A stretch of DNA of 64,000 nt from Flavobacterium sp. A45. Lineage in GTDB: Bacteria > Bacteroidota > Bacteroidia > Flavobacteriales > Flavobacteriaceae. Under the pieces are notes generated by a model. That model did no database searches. It was given only the letters and a program-made list of their open reading frames with translations, and was not told where the DNA came from. A program made the position numbers and the translations under genes. Where the stretch lies: positions 124,001 to 188,000 of the forward strand of contig NZ_MUNX01000146.1 in the NCBI RefSeq assembly GCF_002001005.1, in the 5' to 3' direction. Every line of letters starts with the position of its first letter. Positions within the stretch are counted from its first letter, which is position 1. Shown here piece by piece: positions 8,912 to 14,988 of the stretch.

Positions 8912-9976
8912 TTACTTAATAATTTCTACTGTATTACCGTCTTGCAAGTTAATTTGCCCTGTAACAATTACAGTTTCTCCATCAGATAATCCGTCAACTA
9001 TTTCTACTTGTTCTCCTATAATTCTTCCAGAGACTACTTTTTTCAATTTAGCGATACCGTTTTCTACAACAAAAATTTCATTACTGCTTACACTTCCTAC
9101 GAAAGCGTTTCTAGGAACTACTTTTAATTGTTGTTTTTGTTTAGAACCAAAATTGGCAGTTCCGTACATTCCTGCTTTTAAGCTTTTGTCAGCGTTGTTT
9201 TCGATTTCAAGTTCCACTGGGAAATTCAAGCTTTCATCAGCTTTTGCAGCGATAAAAGTAATTTTACCTGCAAATGTTTTATCAGGGAATACACTTGAAG
9301 TAATATTAATAATGTTCCCTAATTTTAAGCTGGCTACTTGACTTTCGTTTACGGTAACTTTTAATTTCAATTTAGAAACGTTCACGATGTCAAACATTGC
9401 TGTTGCTGGCATTCCTGTTAAAATAGAACCTGGCTCAATGTATTTTTTATTGATGAAACCTTTAATCGGAGCTTTAACTTTAGTGTCTCCAACGTTGATG
9501 TTGGCTTGCTTCAAGTTGTTGGCAGCGTTAGTCAAAGCCAATTTTGCCTGATCCAATTGTTGTTTGGTAACTCCACCTGAATTAAAAGCGTTTTGATAAC
9601 GGTCATAATCTGATTTTGCATTGTCATAAGAAGCTTTTGCAGTTTGGGCATTTACATTTATAACGTCACTTCTAACGATTACCAATGTTTGTCCAACATT
9701 TACATAATCCCCTTCTTTTACTAAAACACTGATTACTTTACCTGATTTTTCAGCAGAAAAAGTCAATTCTTGAATTGGTTCAAAATTTCCATTGGCTAAG
9801 AAATCCAATGATACTTCTTCGGTTTTTACCTGAGCTGTTTTTACGGATACAGCTGCATTTTTTTCGGCAACAATATCAGTTTTAGCTTTGTTCTCAGTTT
9901 TGTTCTTATTTAAAGTAAAAGCAATAAGTCCTAATGCTCCTAAAATTACGGCTATGGTTATTATATTTTTTTTCAT
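8912..9976 (-). CDS. RND efflux periplasmic adaptor (operon 2)
   Basis: This is a 354-residue HlyD/AcrA-type membrane-fusion protein. The N-terminus (MKKNIITIAVILGALGLIAF) is a signal or anchor helix without a lipobox, unlike the lipoprotein adaptor of operon 1. The lipoyl-like halves (VKEGDYVNVGQTLVIV and VKAPIKGFINKKYIEPGS) flank a short alpha-hairpin, followed by beta-barrel and C-terminal domains (IVDGLSDGETVIVTG). It lies six bases after the TolC-like gene and before the permease, which is the standard operon order. Confidence 0.9.
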   Translation of the reverse strand: MKKNIITIAVILGALGLIAFTLNKNKTENKAKTDIVAEKNAAVSVKTAQVKTEEVSLDFLANGNFEPIQELTFSAEKSGKVISVLVKEGDYVNVGQTLVIVRSDVINVNAQTAKASYDNAKSDYDRYQNAFNSGGVTKQQLDQAKLALTNAANNLKQANINVGDTKVKAPIKGFINKKYIEPGSILTGMPATAMFDIVNVSKLKLKVTVNESQVASLKLGNIINITSSVFPDKTFAGKITFIAAKADESLNFPVELEIENNADKSLKAGMYGTANFGSKQKQQLKVVPRNAFVGSVSSNEIFVVENGIAKLKKVVSGRIIGEQVEIVDGLSDGETVIVTGQINLQDGNTVEIIK

Positions 9977-9982
9977 CTTGTT

Positions 9983-11329
9983 TTAGTTTAATAGGGTTCT
10001 AAGTTCTCCTTTTGATTTGATTAATGTTATTTCTGCTATTTTGTAGGCTAGTACTGCTCTGGTATAATTGTTTTGTGCTTCAAGAGATGCGTTTTCGGCA
10101 TCCAATAAATCAGTTAATGAGGCTAAACCTTGTAGGTAATTGTTCTTGGTGTTTTTTAAAATCTCACCAGCCAAACGCATATTTTCTTTTTGATTTCCGA
10201 TGGTTATAAGGTTGTTCTCAATTTGAGTTTTAGCATTTCTGTAATCCAAATCAAGTGAAAGTTGTGTGTCTTTAATGTCTTCTTGAAGTGTTCTAATATC
10301 AACATCAGCTTGTCTTACTCTGGCGCGAGTTCCAAAACCGGTAAAAATTGGCACTCTCAAATTCAATCCAATTGCTGAATAGTCAGACCAGTAAACTCCA
10401 TCGGCAGGTTTTGCAAAAAGAGGAACTTCTGGTCCTTGTCCGATGTAATTATATCCCGCTACCAAATTAAGTGTTGGGTAATATTCGGCTTTAATGGCTG
10501 TTTTTTGAAATTGCAATAATTCTTCTTGTTTTTTCAAAAGCAAATATTCGGTTCTGTTTTCAACATTTGGAGCTTCAGATAATGCTGCCGGAGTTGCTTC
10601 AAATTCTGTTTTTGGAATCACGATTACAGTTTCAATAGGCATTCCCATAAAAAACTTCAATGCATTTTCCTGTAATTGAATTTGGTTTATGATTTGTTGA
10701 CGCTCCGTATCGATGTTAGACATTTTTACGATGATTCGGTCCAAATCAATTTTTTTGGCCAAGCCATTATCAAATTGCCCTTTTACGATATCGCGAACCT
10801 TTGAGGTATTCACATAATTGCTGTCCAATAAAGCTAATCTTTCACGTTGAACGTAAACAGAGTAATAATTGTTTGCTACTCTTTCAATTACTTGTTCTTC
10901 TGTTAATTGATTGTTTATTTGATAAAACTCACGAGTGCTTTGTGCTGCTCTCAATCCTGTAAAAACAGATTGGTCAAAAATCGTTTGGGTCAATGTAACT
11001 CCAGCGCCCGATGTCCATTTTTGTCCAAAAGAAGCTTGAATTGTAGTTCCTGGAGCGCCAAAAGCTGATCCATCAATTACATTGGTTTGCAAAATAGGAT
11101 TGTATGTTAAGCTTCCGTTTGCAGATATTTGGGGCAAAGCTCTTGAACGAACTTCTTCGATTTGGTATTCACTGTTTTCAACACTTAATCTTGCTTTTTT
11201 AGCTTCGGCTTTGTTCTCAAGTGCGTAAGTAATTGCCGCTTTTAGCGTAAGCGGATTTGTTGTGCTAACTCCTTGGGATTGTGCAGTGATAGCAAAGGTT
11301 AAGAATGTTAATAAAAGTATTCTTTTCAT
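9983..11329 (-). CDS. TolC-family outer-membrane efflux protein (operon 2)
   Basis: A 448-residue OEP-family protein with signal peptide (MKRILLLTFLTFAITAQSQ) and the two-fold helical repeat (LKAAITYALENKAEAKKARL near the start, ILKNTKNNYLQGLASLTDLLDAE near the end). It should form the outer-membrane duct of the second pump. Its ATG overlaps the TetR stop by four bases (ATGA), indicating coupled translation. Confidence 0.92.
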   Translation of the reverse strand: MKRILLLTFLTFAITAQSQGVSTTNPLTLKAAITYALENKAEAKKARLSVENSEYQIEEVRSRALPQISANGSLTYNPILQTNVIDGSAFGAPGTTIQASFGQKWTSGAGVTLTQTIFDQSVFTGLRAAQSTREFYQINNQLTEEQVIERVANNYYSVYVQRERLALLDSNYVNTSKVRDIVKGQFDNGLAKKIDLDRIIVKMSNIDTERQQIINQIQLQENALKFFMGMPIETVIVIPKTEFEATPAALSEAPNVENRTEYLLLKKQEELLQFQKTAIKAEYYPTLNLVAGYNYIGQGPEVPLFAKPADGVYWSDYSAIGLNLRVPIFTGFGTRARVRQADVDIRTLQEDIKDTQLSLDLDYRNAKTQIENNLITIGNQKENMRLAGEILKNTKNNYLQGLASLTDLLDAENASLEAQNNYTRAVLAYKIAEITLIKSKGELRTLLN

Positions 11330-11925
11330 AGTAAGGTAGGATTTTGTAATTGTTTTTCTAATTCTATTATTCCACTAGGCGTTGCCATTGCTCTAGTGTG
11401 ATATTCTAATGCTTGTAATTCTAATTTTTGTGATTCTTTTTCAGAACTCGTCATTCCGTGAATGCTGAAAATAAGGTTGTAATAAAATTTAACATAGATG
11501 TCGATATCCAAATTTTCTCGGTACAAACCCTGTTGAATTCCTTTTTCAATATTCTGTTTAAAGACCGTGTTGCATTCGTTTATTTCTCTAGACATTACTT
11601 TATCATAGATTTCGGGGTAATGTTTTTTCAATTGATGAGCGGGTGAAGCTTCTCCGGATTTAAACATTTCTTTGAACATCTTTTTGATCTCAAAATTTTC
11701 TTTGATTGCATTGTAATTTTTTGCAGCAATTGTATCGATACTTTCATGAATTGCTTTATGAACCATCTCTGTACTTTCAACGATAAGGATTTCTTTGTTG
11801 CAGAAAAATTTGTAAATCGTTTTTTTAGAGATGCACATTTCGGTGGCAATATCATCCATGGTTACACTCTTAAATCCTAGTTTTAAGAAAAGTTCCGTTG
11901 CTTTTGATATAATTTTATCTTTCAT
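11326..11925 (-). CDS. TetR/AcrR-family repressor of efflux operon 2
   Basis: It has 199 residues and is a close paralogue of the regulator at 3213-3809: the helix-turn-helix (VTMDDIATEMCISKKTIYKFF) and much of the ligand domain (QLKKHYPEIYDKVMSRE) are shared, while the pumps they sit with have diverged. It follows the YceI gene and precedes the TolC-like gene. With near-identical reading heads and three copies of one operator at the two promoters, the two regulators very likely bind each other's sites. Confidence 0.92.
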   Translation of the reverse strand: MKDKIISKATELFLKLGFKSVTMDDIATEMCISKKTIYKFFCNKEILIVESTEMVHKAIHESIDTIAAKNYNAIKENFEIKKMFKEMFKSGEASPAHQLKKHYPEIYDKVMSREINECNTVFKQNIEKGIQQGLYRENLDIDIYVKFYYNLIFSIHGMTSSEKESQKLELQALEYHTRAMATPSGIIELEKQLQNPTLL

Positions 11926-12029
11926 TTTATGGGTAACTTATTGTAATTAATATTTTGAAATAATACAGTAAAAGTTAGTTGTCAAATGAGTTTTAGTTTG
12001 TTATTATGCTTTGTAAGAACTGGTTACTC

Positions 12030-12551
12030 TTAATGTGAAAATTCTAAGTTGGCAATTAGTTTAATATCCCTGCCTATCGGGTGACCTCCATTTGGAGACA
12101 ACATATTGTAATTCAGTCCAAAATCTTTACGGTTAATGTTTCCCGTAATTTCAAAAGAGGCTTTTTGAACACCATTATAATTATTGAATCCTATAAACTC
12201 GGTATCCAATTCGACTACTTTTGTAATGTTCTTGATAGTAAGAAAGCCTTTCAGGAAATTGATGTTTTTATTGATCTTCTGAAAAGAAGTTGATTTGAAT
12301 TGTATCAAAGGGGTTTCATCTTCCTCGAAAAGATCGGTAAATTTTGGATCCTTATTTTTTTGAATCGAACTGGATTCTTTGTCATTTACATTTAATGAAA
12401 ATTCAATCGAAGCATCTTCTACTTGGTCGTTTTGTATAGCTACATGGCCTTTGAAATTGTTTTTGTTTCCCGGCATGTAACCGATTAGAGAATGTCTAGA
12501 TTTTATTAATACGTCTGATCCGTTTGAATCAATTGCCCATTCATTTTCCAT
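12030..12551 (-). CDS. YceI-like family protein
   Basis: It has 173 residues with the YceI lipocalin-like pattern: WAIDSNGSDVLIKSRHSL at the start, FKGHVAIQN, then FLTIKNITKVVELDTEF and the closing IKLIANLEFSH. YceI proteins have a beta-barrel that binds long isoprenoid lipids. There is no signal peptide, so this one should be cytoplasmic. It is the first gene after the operator pair at 12610-12686 and so appears to be part of the second efflux operon, with the TetR gene 104 bases downstream. A polyprenyl synthase is encoded divergently, which makes a lipid-linked role plausible but unproven. Confidence 0.85.
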   Translation of the reverse strand: MENEWAIDSNGSDVLIKSRHSLIGYMPGNKNNFKGHVAIQNDQVEDASIEFSLNVNDKESSSIQKNKDPKFTDLFEEDETPLIQFKSTSFQKINKNINFLKGFLTIKNITKVVELDTEFIGFNNYNGVQKASFEITGNINRKDFGLNYNMLSPNGGHPIGRDIKLIANLEFSH

Positions 12552-12609
12552 GATTCTTGTTTTTAGTAAAGTTGTTCCTTATTTGTTTATTTTTTTTAAA
12601 ACGCATTTC

Positions 12610-12637
12610 GGAAACTTTTAACACCAATTAAGTTTCC
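12610..12637. promoter_or_regulatory. TetR operator copy, downstream position (operon 2)
   Basis: GGAAACTT (12610-12617), 12-bp spacer, AAGTTTCC (12630-12637): the same core as at operon 1. It lies between the predicted transcription start (about 12640) and the YceI gene, where a bound repressor would act as a roadblock. Confidence 0.7.
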
Positions 12638-12646
12638 TATGTTTTG

Positions 12647-12686
12647 CAAATGTAATAAGGAAACTTTAAAAACCAACAAAGTTTCC
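12647..12686 (-). promoter_or_regulatory. promoter and upstream TetR operator of the YceI-efflux operon 2
   Basis: On the minus strand TTG-N19-TACATTTG forms the promoter (-7 box 12647-12654). A second GGAAACTT-N12-AAGTTTCC (12659-12686) begins four bases upstream of the -7 box, nearly the same geometry as in operon 1 (five bases), and the -33 element again sits in the operator spacer. Confidence 0.75.
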
Positions 12687-12771
12687 GATGTTTTTTTTAA
12701 ATAATTTTATAAGCAAAAACTATGCCCTATTTTTACTCACATTTCCAAAGCAATAATTCATATTTGAATTG

Positions 12772-12779
12772 TATCTTTG
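12772..12779 (+). promoter_or_regulatory. -7 box of the polyprenyl synthase gene
   Basis: TATCTTTG matches TAnnTTTG and lies 30 bases before the chosen ATG at 12809; no clear -33 partner. It falls inside the longer frame that starts at 12722, which argues against that start. Confidence 0.5.
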
Positions 12780-12808
12780 GGCTTTTGAAAACCAGAACCT
12801 TAAATTTT

Positions 12809-13783
12809 ATGCACGCCATTTATCAGTATCAAGATTTTTTTATTTCTTATTTAGAAAATCAAAGTATCAATAAAGAACCGAAGAATCTGTACGAACCGAT
12901 TGATTATATTTTGCGTTTAGGAGGAAAAAGAATGCGGCCAGTTTTGACTTTAATGGCATCGGAAGTTTTTGAAGCTGATTATAAAAAGGCACTTCCAGCG
13001 GCGATGGCGGTTGAGGTTTTTCATAATTTTTCGCTGGTGCATGATGATATTATGGACGATGCGCCTTTAAGAAGAGGTGAACAAACCGTTCATGAAAAAT
13101 GGAATATCAACACCGGAATCTTGTCGGGTGATGCCATGCTGATTTTGGCTTATCAATATTTTGAACAATATGAGCCAGCTGTCTTTAGGGATTTGGCTAA
13201 ATTGTTTAGTAAAACAGCTCTTGAAGTTTGTGAAGGGCAACAATGGGATGTCGATTTTGAAACCCGTGCCAATGTCACCATTCCAGAATACCTAAAAATG
13301 ATAGAGTATAAAACGGCTGTTTTGGTAGCGGCTGCGATGAAGATGGGCGCTATTATTGCTGATACTACAGCCGAAAATGCCAATTTAATTTATGATTTCG
13401 GACTCAATTTAGGATTGGCTTTTCAATTACAGGATGATTATTTAGACGCCTTTGGTGATCCAGAAACTTTTGGAAAACAAGTTGGCGGAGATATAATCGA
13501 AAACAAAAAAACGTATTTGTATTTAAAAGCAATCGAATTTTCGAATCCTGAAAAAGCTTCAGAATTAGAAAAATTATTCAGTTTACAGCTGGAAGATAAT
13601 TCAGAAAAAATAGAAACTGCAAAAACTGTTTTTAACGAATCCGGAGCATCAAAAGCCACTCAGGAAGCAATTGAAATGTATACTTTCAAGGCTTTTGAAA
13701 CTTTAGAAAAAATGACAATTTCAGAAGAGAAAAAGAATATTCTAAAAACTTTTGGTGAAAACCTGATGGGAAGGAAAGTGTAA
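12809..13783 (+). CDS. trans-polyprenyl diphosphate synthase
   Basis: This 324-residue enzyme extends allylic diphosphates with isopentenyl diphosphate to make precursors of quinone tails or other isoprenoids. Both aspartate-rich motifs are intact: DDIMD at residues 79-83 and DDYLD at 209-213, plus GGKRMRP near residue 40. A phenylalanine lies five residues before the first motif, a position that can limit product length, but I would not predict the chain length from this. I chose the ATG at 12809 (MHAIYQYQ) because an upstream in-frame ATG at 12722 precedes the promoter-like box and adds non-conserved residues. Confidence 0.9.
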   Translation: MHAIYQYQDFFISYLENQSINKEPKNLYEPIDYILRLGGKRMRPVLTLMASEVFEADYKKALPAAMAVEVFHNFSLVHDDIMDDAPLRRGEQTVHEKWNINTGILSGDAMLILAYQYFEQYEPAVFRDLAKLFSKTALEVCEGQQWDVDFETRANVTIPEYLKMIEYKTAVLVAAAMKMGAIIADTTAENANLIYDFGLNLGLAFQLQDDYLDAFGDPETFGKQVGGDIIENKKTYLYLKAIEFSNPEKASELEKLFSLQLEDNSEKIETAKTVFNESGASKATQEAIEMYTFKAFETLEKMTISEEKKNILKTFGENLMGRKV

Positions 13784-13789
13784 TAATAT

Positions 13790-13842
13790 CAATGGCAAAA
13801 ATCAATTTCAATAACAATTTTGAGAGTTGAATTTTGCCATTG
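13790..13842. repeat. intergenic inverted repeat, CAATGGCAAAA
   Basis: Perfect 11-bp arms (13790-13800 and 13832-13842), with further CAATTTCAAT / ATTGAAATT words inside and after. It fills the gap after the polyprenyl synthase gene and may end its transcript. Confidence 0.5.
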
Positions 13843-13872
13843 AAATTGCCATTGAAATTCAATTTAAAAAAT

Positions 13873-14226
13873 ATGTTTATAGCGCCAATAAATACCGATT
13901 TATTACTCCAGGAAGCCAACAATGAAACGCTTTATGACAATTTGATTACTCAATTGAATAAGGATTTTAATTTGGCCAATGAAGCAATTGATTTCCCAAA
14001 AAGTATTACTCCAGATGAATTAAAAATTCAATTACACGAAAAAATTTATAGACTTATTCAGTATAAATTTGCTGAGTACCTCAATTTGCTTTATATCATT
14101 GATGTTTCCGAAGAGGAAATCAAAAAACTCGACGGTTCCGATTTAGTGATTCTTGCGGAACAAGTTGCTTTCTTAATCCTAAGAAGAGAATGGCAAAAGG
14201 TTTGGTTTAGGAATAAGTATAAGTAA
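13873..14226 (+). CDS. small conserved-looking protein of unknown function
   Basis: It has 117 residues from the ATG at 13873 (MFIAPINTDLLLQE); an upstream in-frame ATG at 13834 lies in the repeat-rich gap and is less likely. The sequence is predicted mostly helical, charged and soluble (LNKDFNLANEAIDFPKSI, EEIKKLDGSDLVILAEQV, REWQKVWFRNKYK), with no signal peptide or membrane segment. I do not recognise a named family. It follows the polyprenyl synthase in the same direction and is convergent with the next gene. Confidence 0.7.
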   Translation: MFIAPINTDLLLQEANNETLYDNLITQLNKDFNLANEAIDFPKSITPDELKIQLHEKIYRLIQYKFAEYLNLLYIIDVSEEEIKKLDGSDLVILAEQVAFLILRREWQKVWFRNKYK

Positions 14227-14228
14227 AG

Positions 14229-14311
14229 ATTCTAAGTTACTAAGTTTCTGAGATTCTAAGACTTTTTTAAAATAACTTAGAAACTTAGCATCTCAGAAAC
14301 TCAGAAACTTC
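14229..14311. repeat. intergenic word repeat, CTAAGTT / AACTTAG (convergent genes)
   Basis: Words such as CTAAGTTACTAAGTTTCTGAG fill the left half and AACTTAGAAACTTAG with CTCAGAAAC fill the right half, so the region folds back on itself. It separates two convergent genes and could terminate both. Confidence 0.6.
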
Positions 14312-14317
14312 AAAAAA

Positions 14318-14869
14318 TCAAAAATAAGCTCTCACAAAAGGCATAAGCGCATCGCCATATACATTGTCATTTTCGTCGTACAATACATTATAGGCAAGTC
14401 CCACGGTTACATTTCCTGTTCGATAACCCGCTCCAAGAAACAAAGCAGTATTCCAGAAATTATCGGTATAGCCACTATAGCCATTATAGGCTTCATAATG
14501 ATTATTAACATAGGATTGATTTAAATTTATGGACAACTGAATTTGTGGAATCGGATTAATGAAGGTGAGTATGCTTGCTCCATAAATTCCCGAATCGTAA
14601 TAATTTTTGGAAGAAACATAGCTAGCTTGAAGTCCTAATCCCATTGCTAAATAGGGATTGATGTTATAAATAGCACTCGGAGCAACAGAGATTTCAGTGT
14701 ATCCGCTGCCAAAACTTAATCCTAATCCGCCTCCAAATTGTACATTATTCCAAAACGGACTTCTCGATTGAGGAGTTTGCTGGTATTGAGCTATTACGTT
14801 TTCGTAAAAGAACAGGGTAAAAAAGATGAAAAGGTACTTTGTTAGGGAAGAAAAGGTTGATTTTTTCAT
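14318..14869 (-). CDS. small outer-membrane beta-barrel protein beside sucA
   Basis: A 183-residue protein with an N-terminal signal (MKKSTFSSLTKYLFIFFTLF, cleavage near VIAQ) and alternating glycine/aromatic strands (FGGGLGLSFGSGYTEIS, MGLGLQASYVSS, LFLGAGYRTGNVTVGLAYN) ending in the aromatic YF typical of outer-membrane barrels. I chose the ATG at 14869 rather than 14890 to give the proper signal peptide. In related genomes such genes beside sucA have sometimes inherited the label alpha-ketoglutarate decarboxylase, which the sequence does not support. It is transcribed divergently from sucA across a shared palindrome. Confidence 0.75.
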   Translation of the reverse strand: MKKSTFSSLTKYLFIFFTLFFYENVIAQYQQTPQSRSPFWNNVQFGGGLGLSFGSGYTEISVAPSAIYNINPYLAMGLGLQASYVSSKNYYDSGIYGASILTFINPIPQIQLSINLNQSYVNNHYEAYNGYSGYTDNFWNTALFLGAGYRTGNVTVGLAYNVLYDENDNVYGDALMPFVRAYF

Positions 14870-14891
14870 ACTTCGGGCTTTTTTTAACAAA

Positions 14892-14915
14892 TTTTTACGT
14901 AAAAGTACGTAAAAA
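14892..14915. promoter_or_regulatory. palindrome in the sucA divergent promoter region
   Basis: TTTTTACGTA (14892-14901), spacer AAAG, TACGTAAAAA (14906-14915): a perfect 10-bp-arm palindrome. The same bases also read as two TACGTAAAA direct repeats exactly 10 bp apart. Its site between divergent genes suggests a regulator binding site. Confidence 0.45.
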
Positions 14916-14942
14916 AATAGATTTAAATAATTTGCTTTATTG

Positions 14943-14950
14943 TATTTTTG
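14943..14950 (+). promoter_or_regulatory. -7 box of sucA
   Basis: TATTTTTG fits TAnnTTTG and lies 39 bases upstream of the sucA ATG; no clear -33 element at the normal distance. Confidence 0.45.
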
Positions 14951-14988
14951 CCGGACTATTTAACAAAAGTATATTCAACAACAATATT

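Noticed and set aside
12722..12808. 29-residue extension of the polyprenyl synthase
   Set aside because: The -7 box at 12772-12779 lies inside it and the added residues are not conserved-looking.
14318..14869. Alpha-ketoglutarate decarboxylase function for the small gene beside sucA
   Set aside because: The protein is a signal-bearing beta-barrel with no thiamine-diphosphate motif; the label would be an annotation carry-over.
14839..14988. 50-residue N-terminal extension of SucA
   Set aside because: It crosses the promoter and palindrome, overlaps the divergent gene and is unlike the family; MDRFSFLN at 14989 is the family start.
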